NCBI GenBank assembly: GCA_010279815.1
Contig: QEOQ01000359.1
Coordinates: 586,688 to 650,687 of the forward strand
DNA: 64,000 nt
From: Brachionus plicatilis
Lineage: Eukaryota > Rotifera > Eurotatoria > Ploima > Brachionidae
Reading direction: 5' to 3'
The notes under the pieces were generated by a model. That model saw only the letters and a list, made by a program, of their open reading frames with translations. It made no database searches and had not been told where the DNA came from. Positions 31,155-42,630 of the stretch are shown piece after piece; the stretch's first letter is position 1; every line of letters begins with the position of its first letter. A program made the position numbers and the translations under genes.

Positions 31155-32933
31155 ACGCATCCAATTTTGGAATTAATAATTCAATATTTTTTTCTTAAGA
31201 TCTGGTTTGTTACTTTACCATTAATAATTTTGGTTTTTTTAATTAATAAAATTAATGTTTAAAGTGTATTTTACAGTCTTTAATAATGATCTAAATGAGT
31301 AAATTAATGGTCGAATCGTTTTAAAAATATTTCTATTAAAAAAAGATTAAATTAAATTATTTTGTATCCCAAAAAAAATGATGAAAATTAACAGAAGATT
31401 TTTTTAAATCTAAATATTCATTTTCTTTAGTGTAAAAAAATATACTTTTGACTCTAAAAAAAAATTTTAATTCATCTTATTTGAGCATTTTTCATAATTT
31501 ATTTTTGTTGAAGAGCTAAAAAATAGTTTTAAAAAAAATTTTAAAAATCACAACTGTGATAATGAACGCTATTTTCAAATTAAATTTCACAATATTAAAT
31601 TTCAATATGAAAATCTCGAAGAATGAACAAAGAACGAAAGATTATAACTAATTAGTCAAGTGTTTTTGTAATTAAAATTTGAAAAATTAATATAATAAAT
31701 AAATTTATTTATATAATTTATTACCAAAATCCTTATTTTTTGGCCGTAAATTTTAGTAAAAATTAAAAAAATTATAAAATTTAAATACAGCCTGGACTTT
31801 ATTAGTATTTTAATGTAATCTTACGCAATTTTTGATAAAATTACATATCTTTACCGACTAACATTCAGGTAAGATAACGTAAGCTTACTAAAAATAATGT
31901 AAAATTACGGAATTTAGTACGTTCTGGACCTTTTATAAAAGTACTTTATATAATTTTTTGGCTTTAAGAAATAAAGCCAAATAAGATTATAATTCAGTTT
32001 ATTAGTTCCTTTTTGTAATTTTTAAATTTGCTGTAAAACCAAAAACAAGCTTTATAAATAATTTAAAAATGAAAACTATAATAACGAGCGCCTTTTACTA
32101 ATTAAATTTCAAAATTTTAATTTTCAATTTTCAAAGATCTCGTGTTAAAGAATGCAAATATAAGTTTAAAAACGAAAGATTAAACATTAAAAAATAAAAA
32201 AATTAAAAGCTACGACAAACAAGCTTGCAAAGACGTCTTACTAGAAAAACATCTATGGTAGCTAGAAACACAGAATATTTAGTCAAATGTTTTTGTAATT
32301 AAAATTTGTAAAATTAATATAATAAATAAATTTATTTAGTAGAATAATGTAAAATTTAAATGTAATCTCCGACAGGATCCCAGAAAACAATTGAAAACAA
32401 TTGCAACATTTGTTAACTAGGGTTTTATAAAGATTATATTCTCTAACCCTATGGACAACTCTTTTACAAAATTTGAAATTTGCAAAGAAGTTTTATAGGG
32501 TAAAACGAACTTATTTAAATTCTAGATAGTAATTTTTGAAAAATTTCAGTCTCTATTTATGGCCAAATATTTCGAATTTTATTTTGCATTCACTCAAAAA
32601 ATAATTTTAGTACTAATGAATATTTTCAAAAGTTTAAGGTTTTATATTTTTCAACTTGCAGTTTAATGTTACCAATTAATTACTCAAACTCAACTGTCTG
32701 CAAATAAATCATTTAAAAAAAAAATAATTTAATAAATGTCCCTTAATGAAAATAAATTGCATACAATTTTTTATCTTAAAAATAAATTTACAATTAATTT
32801 GTCTGTTATCTATTCTAAATTGAAACAATTAAATAAAATTTTTATTATTTTTTAATTTTAAATCATGCCTGAATGATTTTTACCGAACAAATATAAAAGT
32901 TACATTTTCAAAACATTTTCTTTAACTAATAAA
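31155..32933. repeat. 1.78-kb segmental duplication, copy 2 (upstream of intact CAP gene)
   Basis: Partner of 22406-24176, differing by scattered single bases and small indels. It ends at the ATG of the CAP gene, so it contains that gene's upstream region, along with the LINE 3'-end fold near 32205-32260. Confidence 0.93.
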
Positions 32934-35052
32934 ATGTATCCAAACAAATTTATTATTTTAATCTTATTCAATTTATTAATTAATAATAGGGAAGGACGTA
33001 ATATTTATAAAGCTGAATCATTTTCAAATAATGGAAGATCTTCAAATAAGCCATTGTGCCATTGCCAAGATTTCCGTAAACGGAAATCTTGGCAATGGCA
33101 TTGTTTAATAATTAACAGGAAAATAATGAATTGCGATCTGACTACACTTTGTTATAAAGACTGTACTAATTCATCTCGCCAAGTATCTGAACTCGACTGC
33201 ATTTTTCCTTTCTATTACAAAGGAGTTTGGTATGATACTTGTACTGATGTTGACAGTCCTGCCAGATACTGGTGCTCAGTGAATAGACTTTACTCGAATA
33301 AAAAGGCTTTTTGTTCTGAAAAATGTCCACTTTTGGCAAGAAATTTGGTTAACAATGTCGCAGAAAAACATTCCAGCTGCAAACAACCTGGAAATGGATG
33401 GAGAACTTTTTATCCAAATGAATTAGAGACAAAAACAGTGCTAGATTTACATAATTATGAGCGATCAATAGTATCTCCTGAAGCCTCGGACATGAAAAAA
33501 TTGTTTTGGGATTTTGCACTAGCCAGACTTGCCATGAATTTAGCTGCAACTGGAGTATTCAAGCATGATTGTTCTAATTGCCGAAAATTGCTCAACAAAA
33601 GGACCGTGTATAATGGCCAAAATATTTGGGCATCATTTGGATCTAGCTACAAAAATGAATCAACTTGGAGGTAATGAAACTCTCAATCCAAATTTTTTTA
33701 ATTTATTTTATTCAGAAATGCTGTGATGTCATGGATCAACGAAAAAGCAGATTTTGAATACGGCACTGGGTCTATAAATGGTTACTTAAAATTTACGGCT
33801 AATTGCGTTATGTAATCAATTAAGAGTCAAAAATTGTTTTTTCTCTAATCTGGTGTTTTGTTTTTATATTTTTTTTAATTGAACCACTAAAAAATTTATT
33901 TGATCATCAGGAAAAAAAGTTCATTTCAGAAATTTTTTTTCATAGTCTATGAGGCTTAATTATTTCATCAATAAGTTTATTTTTAAAAAAGAAAATAAAA
34001 TAAAATTAAAGGAAATAAAAACTTGTGTGAATTAAAATTTTAAGGCACATTTATAGCATATCAATAATAACACAAAACCAAGAATTATTTAATAAAAAGA
34101 AATTTAAAAAAAATGATAATTAGAAAAATTGTCAGTGTTAAAATTTTTAGGAAAATAAGTTTGTTGGAGAACTTTGCCAAAATAGACAAAATAAAACATT
34201 TTTAAATTTAATTTTTAGATCCTATATTCAATTCTATTTTAGAATAACAATTGTTGAGAAGTAATTTTTAACGAATTAAATCATTTAGTACAAATATTTA
34301 TTTAAATTTTTTTATTTTTTTAATTATAACTTAGGTTTTGTAATATTATTTATGCAAAATTACATTAAAAAACAAAATTTTTATGTGAATTTTTTACAAA
34401 ATTTTATTTTTAAAATAATTTTTTTAGAATTAAAGAAGTAGTAGACACCTAATTAATTTGAAATTTAATGCTCACCTTGATTAACTAACGCAATGGCATA
34501 AATATTTATATCAGAAAATTTTTATTACAAATAAAAAAGGTAAAGTTGTTGGACATTACACTCAGGTTGTGAACAGTGAAGCTATCAAAATAGGTTGTGG
34601 TGGAGCAATAAATGGTAAAAATCTAAAAATTATTAGCCATAACTCAAGATTAATATTTTTTAAGATGACAGCAAAACGATAATTATAGCATGCAATTATG
34701 GTGTAGGACAATCTAACATAGAAAATCCCTACAAAACTGGTAGTCCATGCTCAAATTGCGGCAACTGCTTTAATGAAACTTTGTGTAATTGTAATAAATT
34801 GTGCCAAAATTTTGGAGTTCTTGGTAATTATTTTATAGAGAGATGGATTAAAAAAAAACATGCTTTTTTTAAGATTTATTAACTTGCAAATGTAACTGTC
34901 CAGGCTATGCTTCAGGTGACGAATGTGAAAATTTAAATTGCAACAAAACTGATCAGGAATATGGATGCCAGGCACTTGATAAACCAGATTGGTGCGTGTT
35001 TTCAAATATAAAACCTGCTTGCCCACATATGTGTGGTCTTTGCACTTTATAA
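32934..35052 (+). CDS. Secreted fibronectin-II / CAP (SCP) / ShK-domain protein
   Basis: Five exons: 32934-33670, 33716-33780, 34540-34614, 34665-34823, 34874-35052. All introns have GT/AG ends and the phases agree, giving 404 residues. A signal peptide (1-18) is followed by a Cys-rich region and a fibronectin type II module (about 89-131: FPFYYKGVWYDTC ... YWCS). The CAP domain runs from about 167, with LDLHNYERS, the tail of exon 1 (YNGQNIWASF), exon 3 GHYTQVV and exon 4 ACNYGVG. A Cys-rich hinge and a C-terminal ShK/SXC motif (WCVFSNIKPACPHMCGLC) close it. CAP proteins are secreted, and those with ShK or FN2 modules act outside the cell in matrix, reproductive or secretory settings; the role here is unknown. 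Exon 1 contains an in-frame 48-bp insertion forming a perfect hairpin (33057-33100). Broken copies lie at 27705-27877 and 28004-28170. Confidence 0.88.
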
Positions 35053-35394
35053 TATTCCCTTTTTTTGAACAATTCAGACGATTTTTTATTCTAATATTTT
35101 TTTTAATAATTTAGATAAATAAATAAATTTTCTTACTTTATTTCAATGAAAATTTTCATTTGAAATGGTCATTCTGAATAATCTAGAAGCATCAAAACAA
35201 TCTACAGAATAAACTATTTATTTTTATGCAAAAATCTTAAAAACTTATTTTTATAGAATAAAAATGAAAAATATACTTAATTAAAGCTTTTAAAAAATTG
35301 GCCTACTATTGAACCCATTTGTTGAATATGTCTGTCTTTGTACTTAGAACTTTCACTTTTTTTTTACTTTTTTACGACCTATTCATGATGTTCT
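35053..35394. other. CAP gene 3' flank
   Basis: AT-rich; AATAAATAAA at about 35116 is a plausible poly(A) signal. No gene. Confidence 0.5.
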
Positions 35395-35590
35395 ATCTAA
35401 ATTTGGAAAAATGACAATAATTTTACATTTTCACATTTTTATATTTTCTAATATTTTTTGTGCAATATCTCAGAAAATTTTTATTTTGGATTTTCATATA
35501 ATCTGAAATATTGCACAATTATTAGAACATACAAAAATATAAAAATTTAAAAAAGAAAATTATTTTTATTTTTATTTTTCTCCAAATTGA
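35395..35590. mobile_element. Small palindromic MITE
   Basis: The left arm (CTAAATTTGGAAAAATGACA, TTGTGCAATATCTCAG) and right arm (CTGAAATATTGCACAA, TTTTTCTCCAAATTGAG) pair imperfectly around about 35490. Confidence 0.6.
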
Positions 35591-35915
35591 GTACTTTATA
35601 TTGCAAAATTAAGTAACCAACTCAAATGAAAAAATAAAAACGGACTCGGTAATAAATACTTAAAAGTAAAGGTGGTGAACAAATAAAAAAAATTTTTTTG
35701 ATAGGCAATTAATAAATAGTTTAAATTTTTCAAAAATGTTTCTGAAAAGAAACCTTATATTTTTATTAGTATTTATTAAAATTGACACCTTGAAGTTGAT
35801 GTTAATTACAAGTATGAAAATTAAACCTTTTCAATTTAAATTTAAAACAATCTATTAATTCTTGGTACTGCACCAAATGTATAATGAAAAAAAAAATTGT
35901 TGATCACCCATTTAA

Positions 35916-36438
35916 GGCAAATTGAAGTTTTAGATCAAATTTTAAGATCAAAACGATCGTTTAAAATTTTAAAACCTAATTAATCTAATGATTTTGATGA
36001 TTTTTAAGAAATGAATACTAAACGTTACTAGACATTCTATGTCTAATGATGGTTCATTATCAAATTAACATCAAAATGATTTATCTCTAATTTATTTAAC
36101 AAAAACAATCAATAATTTGGATAATTCAGGTTAGGTTAATTCACAAATTCAAAATTATAACTTTTATATCCATTCATTAAAACTGAAATAATTTTATTTT
36201 TCCACTTAAATAATTTTTAAATTTTAAAACAGCAAATTTATTTGTCTTTAAAAGTTAGTTTTCATTAAAATCTATTAAAATATTCAAACCTTTTAAAGTT
36301 CAATAAAAAGGGACATTTTAAAATTATAAAAATGAAAATAAATTAAATTTGAAAAAATTTATTTTTTTTCGATTATAAAAAAAAATATTACAATTTATAT
36401 TTTGATCTTTTGATCTTGATTTTAAACTTCATTTTGCC
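35916..36438. mobile_element. MITE family A, full-length copy (523 bp)
   Basis: It begins GGCAAATTGAAGTTTTAGAT and ends with the complement (TTAAACTTCATTTTGCC). No convincing target duplication was found. Noncoding. It defines the family seen at 1-432, 13743-13787 and 21088-21294. Confidence 0.8.
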
Positions 36439-37782
36439 GAATTAAATTAAGAATTTCAAAGTTTGATGCAGACTTTAACCCATAATAATGCTGTTAGATC
36501 ATGCTTTCTTATTCAAAAACGTTTTAGCTTGTGGTGCAGCATAATCGAACGGGAGGAAAACGATAAGTGTTCAACCGATTATTCATTATTATTTTCTTAC
36601 AATGCTTCTATTCCATCAAAAAAATTTAATAAACTTAGTTTTCTTTTTAAAATGTTAAGTAATAATGATTAAATTTTTTTTAAATATATTATAAATAAAT
36701 TTAAAAAATTTATTAAAGAAATAAAAATAATAAGAAAAAGAATATGTCAAAACAAATTTGGATTTAAGATTTTGTGATAATTTTTTAATTTAGAAAATAT
36801 AAAATTTGAAAAATTGTACACCATTGTTTTTGATATTATCATTAAAAGTGGTGGTTAAAAAAAAAACGTTATTCACTTAAAAGACTAGCTTTTATTACAG
36901 CTTATTAGATTATTTTGAGTTAAATTACGTAATAAAATGTAAATTTTCAAGCTAGAAAAAAATTAATAGAAAAAATTCATTAAAATAAATTTTTGTTGGG
37001 AAAATTAAACTTTTTTACCGTCAGCCTTTTTAATCAGTTTTACTGAAACTAATAAAATTTTAAATCTTTATAAACTCTTTAAATTAGATAATTTTATGTA
37101 ATCTAAAACTTTTTGATGTAAAATTGCGTAAAATTATGTAATTTACCCGTTTTGCAGTTTAAAGTAAAACACTGTGTAAAAATATGAAAAAAATAAGATT
37201 TTAATTAAAGGTAATTGATTGAGTGGTATTTTTACTAAAATTAGTGGTTTAAAAAAATTATTTGCCATTATTTAACTTGAATAACATGTTGTTAAATATC
37301 AAATAACCATCTAATCATAAATTTTTGTTTACTTATGTTCTTTGATATATTTTAACAGTTTTCATATTTACACCTTTTGTCGTGAGTTTAAATAACTGAA
37401 GCCTCAATTAGTCTCTTGAGTCATGATTAAATTTGTAAAAAAAAAGCTTGAATTAATTTTAAAATAATCTAAAATTCGCTCTTTTTTTCCCATTAATTTT
37501 TTTGTCTATTTCTATTTATTTATTTGAAAATATTAGAACCCATTGTTTTAAAAAAACATTTAATTTTATAATTCTCTATAAAAAATAAATCTATGTATTT
37601 GTTTTAAAAATGAATTTTTTTTAAAAAAAATTTCAGACAAAATTCAAGTTGTTGCATTAATACTTAACATGTAGTAAAGTTTCTGACTCAAAAAATTGGT
37701 TTAGCGTTTGTCTTAAATGCAAACTTTCTTATGAACCAAGCATTTTGAATAATTTTGCCAAAATTAATTTATCTAAAAAAAG
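36439..37782. other. AT-rich DNA upstream of MIC19-like gene
   Basis: No gene. 37010-37180 contains TAATCTAAAACTTTTTGATG and GCGTAAAATTATGTAATTTA, related to the ACGTAA-type repeat at 58020-58345. A 69-codon frame at 36463 has no recognisable features. Confidence 0.45.
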
Positions 37783-38232
37783 ATGGGTCTTTGGGGAAGT
37801 AAGCAACAGAGAGAAATCAAAATATCGAACCCCGAGCCGAAGCCCGAGGTTTTTGTGACGGAAAGTGCTATTTCAAATGTACTAAAAACCGTGAAGGATT
37901 CGGCAAAAGAAACCAAAAAATTGGAAGAGAAAAGACCTGAAGACTTTGATTTACGATTGTCAACTGAGCTGCATGACAAACGAATCAGTGAATATGAGAA
38001 AAATATGGTCGATGGACTTAGTTTGGCGTCAAAACAAGTCGATGAATTATTTAGGGAACGATACACAACAATTCCGGTGTGTTCTGAATTACAAGCCAAA
38101 GTCAGCAAGTGCTATTCGGAAAATTCAGATCGAACCCTAAATTGCTTAGAGATAGCTAATGAGTTTATTAAGTGCGTTGAGCAAGAAAGGCAAAAAAAAA
38201 TTGGTTTTACCCAACCGATAACCGGTGCTTAG
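37783..38232 (+). CDS. MIC19/CHCHD3-like MICOS subunit
   Basis: Single exon, 149 residues. It starts MGLWGS, a Gly-2 context suited to N-myristoylation as in MIC19 and MIC25. The middle (about 28-95) is a charged helical region (VLKTVKDSAKETKKLEEKRP ... ISEYEKNMVDGL) like the family's DUF737-type segment. The C-terminus is a twin Cx9C CHCH domain with Cys at 100, 110, 121 and 131. MIC19 works at the mitochondrial inner membrane in the MICOS complex, bridging to the outer-membrane SAM complex and holding crista junctions; the CHCH fold is oxidised in the intermembrane space. The protein is clearly shorter than vertebrate MIC19 (about 227), mainly in the coiled-coil part. The ATG is preceded by AAAAAAAG and nothing upstream suggests another exon. 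CHCHD3 versus CHCHD6 cannot be separated here. Confidence 0.85.
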   Translation: MGLWGSKQQREIKISNPEPKPEVFVTESAISNVLKTVKDSAKETKKLEEKRPEDFDLRLSTELHDKRISEYEKNMVDGLSLASKQVDELFRERYTTIPVCSELQAKVSKCYSENSDRTLNCLEIANEFIKCVEQERQKKIGFTQPITGA

Positions 38233-39540
38233 ATTAAACAGATTGCCGATTTTTTTTAAATAAAATTTTAGATTTATTTTTATTCAAAATAAACTAATGA
38301 TTATCAGAACTTTTAGTGATTTAACTATTTTTCGAAAAGAAGAGTTCAAATCAAGTCACAATGCAATGATAAAAGTAAAATAAATTCATTTTACAAATGC
38401 TTGTTTATTCTTTTTATCTAATTTTATTTAAAATATTTTATTGTGTTTATATCTGTCAATTTTTCTTAAAATTCAACATTAATATTTAACAGATGAATTT
38501 TTCGTAAGAACCTGTTAAAACTTCTTACGAAAAATTGATAAATTACAAAATTTCGCTAAATTATTATTTAAAAATTAAAAAATTTGAGTGATTGATCTTT
38601 TTAAAAAACTATTCTTTAGACTCAGTTTTATCTTAAAATGATCACAAACTCAATTAATGCAAGGAGTTAACCATATTAAAAGAAAATCTGCTACGGTTCT
38701 GCTCCAATAATCCCACTTTTATGGTATGTTTTAAAAAACAATTTTTCTGGTAAACAGAAAAAAAAACCATATATTTTCATACTACTTTGTCTAGTTTAAT
38801 TTAAAAATTAACTAGGATGAAAAGTGAACACTAAGATTAGAAACAATTTTACTTAAAAAATTACTAAATACTAATGTTGAAATTGAACATATTTTTGAGC
38901 AATATTTTAAAATTTAGATAAAAAAATATTTCAAAACAAAATTTAAGCAACAAAAAATTAGCTTTAATAATCAGTTTTAAAAGATTATTTAGTTTTTCAT
39001 ATGAATTTATTAAATGGCTAATTTATAATTCAAATAATTAAAAATTTTAAACATTAATTAGATTTATTTTGAAATTAAAATAAATAATAAATTAAATATT
39101 TGTTTTAAGTTTGTTCAGAAATGAATATTTTTGGCTGGAATTGATTAGAGCAATAATAGCTATTAGAAAAGTAATTTAAGATTTTCTATAAGGTCGAAAA
39201 ATTACTTACTAGCGCTTCTGCTTCTTGCCTCTGCATTTTAGTTAACAAAATAATCAGAAAAGAAGCAAAGATTCCAAATTTTTGATGTCATCAAAGAAAC
39301 AAATTGAAAAATGGTATTATAATCTAAACATTGTGGGAAAAGACATAAGACATAAAAATATAATTTGGAGCCCTCTAAGAAAGAATCCTTTTGATTTTTG
39401 GAAAGCAAACAAAGAAAATTATCTAATTTTGTTTTCGAGATGAACATTTGAATAATTTGAATATTCAATTTTGGTAAATTTAAATCAAATAAATATTTTG
39501 TTTTTTATTGAAATAAATTTTTAAATCAGTTTAATTTTTT
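38233..39540. other. AT-rich intergenic DNA
   Basis: An AATAAA at about 38257 could serve the MIC19-like gene. A 15-bp perfect hairpin is at 38496-38536. No gene. Confidence 0.45.
38496..38536. other. Perfect 15-bp hairpin
   Basis: AATTTTTCGTAAGAA and TTCTTACGAAAAATT are separated by an 11-base loop. Function unknown; possibly the core of a decayed palindromic MITE. Confidence 0.6.
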
Positions 39541-40407
39541 GTGTTTGAATTAAAAAATGTATACAATGATGAAATCACATTGAAAAAGTGCGATGTTTCA
39601 AATATTTTTTTCAGTTTCAAATAAAAAATAATTTTAATTTAATATTGCAATCATTAAAAACTTTGTTTTTTTTCATAAATTCTGACTTCGAGTTTGTGAT
39701 ATGATGATCCTTAAGATAATATTTTTAGTTTAAAAAACTATCTAAGCTCTGTTTTGCATTTTTTTTTTAAATTGAGCATTTGTTAAATCGGATCAAACGA
39801 ACAATTTTTGTTCTCAGGTTTTATGAACCAGTAGTTCACCTAAACTAAAAATTGTTCACCTAATATTAAAGTTTTTCACCTAATTTGACATTTGATCACT
39901 TAATTCTATTTTGGCTCACCTTTACGTGAACAAAAAAAATAGGTGAACTTATAGTTCACAAATCCCGAGAACAAGAATTGTTTTCATAAAAGGTAAACTA
40001 TAGTTCATGTATCCGATTAGACCAAGTTTTTCAACGATTGAATATTAAGAAAAAACTAAATAAATTTTTTATTTTTTTTATTTTTAATTATTTTTTGTAT
40101 TTTTTTATCTTTTTTAACTTTATTTTTAATTTTTTTGTTTTCCATATTTTTATTCTGAAGATTGGTAGAGGTACAGATAAATAAGTAAATTTTTTAAAGT
40201 TAAATGAAGAATTTTAAATATTTTTGTTAAGATTTTCAAATAAAAATTAAACTCATTCTATTTCACTAAAGAGTTAAATTTCAAATATGAAAATGCTTGC
40301 AACATTAGCTTAAAATTATTTTTTATTTGAAACTGAAAAAAATATTTGAAACCTCGCACTTTTTCAATGTTATTTAAAAATTGGATACATTTTGTAATTC
40401 AAACACC
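39541..40407. mobile_element. Inverted-repeat element with a nested MITE
   Basis: Ends GTGTTTGAATTAAAAAATGT and ACATTTTGTAATTCAAACAC are reverse complements with one mismatch. Pairing continues inward (AAAAAGTGCGATGTTTCAAA against TTTGAAACCTCGCACTTTTT). The centre is occupied by 39786-40018. Confidence 0.8.
39786..40018. mobile_element. Nested GTTCACCT-rich MITE
   Basis: The ends pair (AATCGGAT ... ATCCGATT). Several inverted and direct GTTCACCTAA units lie inside. Confidence 0.65.
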
Positions 40408-41535
40408 ACATAACCATATATACAATTATTTAACTCTTATGGAGTTATGCTCGACCAGCTTTACAATAAATAATAAAAAATAGTTAAACCTTAAATCAAT
40501 TTTATCTTTGATAATTGATGAATAACTAATGTTTTTTCAGCCAAAAAGTCATAAAGAATTTTCTTTGTAAAATATTTCTTTTAGGTTATTTTACTTTTAA
40601 AACAATCTGATTTTGAAAATTTTATTCATGAACAATTAAATAAAATGTAGAAAGGTTTTTTTAGCATCTGTAGGGCAATAACTACGTTTAAAAAATCGAG
40701 GATTCTACGAGGAAACGTAAACTAATGCTTTTGAGACAAATTATGATTATTCTTTTAAATTTAGATATTTTTAAATTTGTTATTTAGATAATTTATAAAA
40801 GGGATTTTTTATATTAAATTTAATTAAAGTTAAATAAAATCAAGATTACTCAAGTTGACTATCAATTATCCAACTTTCATTTTCATTTAGAAGAATGAAC
40901 AATTTATTTAATTTTTTAAATTTTTTGGTGATTTTTTAACTCAATTTTCAAGACCTTTGAATGCAGTGTCATCCCCGAAGTAAAGCTCAAGTATTGTTAT
41001 GGTTGCATAAGTCTGTTTCACCTTTTTCGAGTTGTTCATTCTTTGTTTGAATATTTTACATGCTTTATTGACTCAATTTCATATTTTTCTCTTGATTTTT
41101 ACTAGGTATTTAAATTAACTTTCTTGAAGAAAATTTTTTTCTCTCTTAAAAACATTCTTTGAAATTTTCAGGTATTCAGGGAGCATAATGATTTTCTCAA
41201 CTGAATATCAAAACAGCATGCTAATGTTTTACTCGAATTAAAAACAATTTAAAAGCGTATAAGCATTTCTTTTAAAAGAATAACAATAAAACTTGCAGTT
41301 GTTTTTAAAATAGAAAAAAAATATGTATTTAATTTCGAAATCAAAATAAATATTTTCTTTGTTTCGAAATTTTATAATTATCTTTTTGTCTAGTGTTTTT
41401 TTAGGTTTTCTCTCTTTTGAAGATTTCAATTTAATCTTTAAAGCATTTTTTGGCTGACAAAAAAATTAAACTAATACAAAAAAATTTATTAGAAAAACTT
41501 ATACAAATGTAAAATTATTAAAAAAAAAAATTGAT
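40408..41535. other. AT-rich DNA, no gene
   Basis: Nothing supported. It contains the 3' flank of the minus-strand F-BAR gene. Confidence 0.45.
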
Positions 41536-42630
41536 TTAATTAGGCTCTTCGAAAGAGGGCCAATTGGCTCTAGTCTCTACACCGAAATTTTTAGCCCACC
41601 AGTCTAGATCGTTCTCTGGATTAATAAGGTTGACTTTTTGCAAAAAATTATCAAATATATCCTCAAATGTTTCGTCATTATGAATCTGTAGCAATTCATG
41701 GCATTTGAGAAAAATTTGTTTGAAAAAAATAATTCTTTCTAGCTCAAAATTTTGCGTTTTCTCAAAAACCTCGCTCATTTTCGAAATATGTCTAGGCTTG
41801 TATAAATCCATTTCAGTCAAAGTATCTTGATACAGCCGTCTTGCCTTTTCTTCTTCTTCTTTGGCCCTTTTGGCCTTCTCTTCCAATCTATTTCGCTGAT
41901 CAAGGGTATACTTGGGATTCGACTCAGCCATTGTCAAATTTTTGGAACTTTGTTCAACAGTCTGTATTGCGTCAAAGTATTCTTTCTTGCACTTTTTCAG
42001 CTTATCAGAAAGCTCTGCCCATGACTTTTCCGCAATTTCAAACTCGTTCTCAAACTCTTTAGTTTGTTTAAAATTAAAAAAATTTTTTTCGTATCTCAAC
42101 TTGAGCCAGTCTTTAATCTTCTGTACGGGATCGTTAATCAACTTTTTACACAAATCCAAATGAACATCAGCCGATTGATTTGCCACTTCAAGTAGACCCC
42201 TCCATCCCCTCTTGGCCTCTTCTGCCTCACTTGAATTTTTGTCCAAATAACCATTCCATTTTTTGCTCCATTGCTTCAAGGACTTGCTGTAGTCCTCTTC
42301 AATTTTGGCTCTTTCGGACAAAAGGTCGACCAGCTTGTCTCCCAACACGTATCCATTGTCGCACCTTTTCAAAGTGTACTTGTAATTGCCAATGTCCCAG
42401 AAGCTGATGTGTTCATCGGATGAAAACTGTCTCTCTATAAAATTGTTGCTCTCGTCTGGCGAAAATGTGCTAAAATTCGGAATTTCTTGTCCTGGAACAA
42501 TTTGAGCATCGGCATTGACTTCTTGAGATCTGCGGGCAGCTGATTTCTGGTTTGCTTTTCGGGTTCTCTTGGTAATCTGCGTGCTGCGACCTGATGCGCA
42601 GTTTAAAGACTTTAAAAAAGCAAATGGCAT
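41536..42630 (-). CDS. PACSIN/syndapin-like F-BAR protein lacking SH3
   Basis: Single open exon of 364 residues. Residues 1-73 are a basic, Ser/Gln-rich N-terminal extension. From about 75 the PACSIN F-BAR domain is clear: SFWDIGNYKYTLKRCDNG, LLSERAKIEEDYSKSLKQW, a coiled-coil core with KAKRAKEEEEKARR, LTEMDLYKPRHISKMSEVFE, and the closing DLDWWAKNFGVETRANWPSFEE. PACSINs bend membrane at endocytic and cytoskeletal sites; the F-BAR dimer binds phosphoinositide-rich membrane and the C-terminal SH3 normally recruits dynamin and N-WASP. Here the frame stops eight residues after the F-BAR end with no SH3 or NPF motifs. The bases before the ATG (TTTATCTAG) look like a splice acceptor, so a 5' exon is possible. 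A truncated gene, a specialised paralogue or an unseen alternative 3' exon are the options. Confidence 0.85.
   Translation of the reverse strand: MPFAFLKSLNCASGRSTQITKRTRKANQKSAARRSQEVNADAQIVPGQEIPNFSTFSPDESNNFIERQFSSDEHISFWDIGNYKYTLKRCDNGYVLGDKLVDLLSERAKIEEDYSKSLKQWSKKWNGYLDKNSSEAEEAKRGWRGLLEVANQSADVHLDLCKKLINDPVQKIKDWLKLRYEKNFFNFKQTKEFENEFEIAEKSWAELSDKLKKCKKEYFDAIQTVEQSSKNLTMAESNPKYTLDQRNRLEEKAKRAKEEEEKARRLYQDTLTEMDLYKPRHISKMSEVFEKTQNFELERIIFFKQIFLKCHELLQIHNDETFEDIFDNFLQKVNLINPENDLDWWAKNFGVETRANWPSFEEPN

Noticed and set aside
36463..36672. 69-codon plus-strand frame
   Set aside because: No family, no splice partners and AT-driven composition; most likely chance.
39238..39468. 76-codon minus-strand frame
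   Set aside because: No domain or homologue recognised and no conserved context.
41827..42407. Plus-strand open frames over the F-BAR gene
   Set aside because: Low-complexity shadows of the coiled-coil codons on the other strand.
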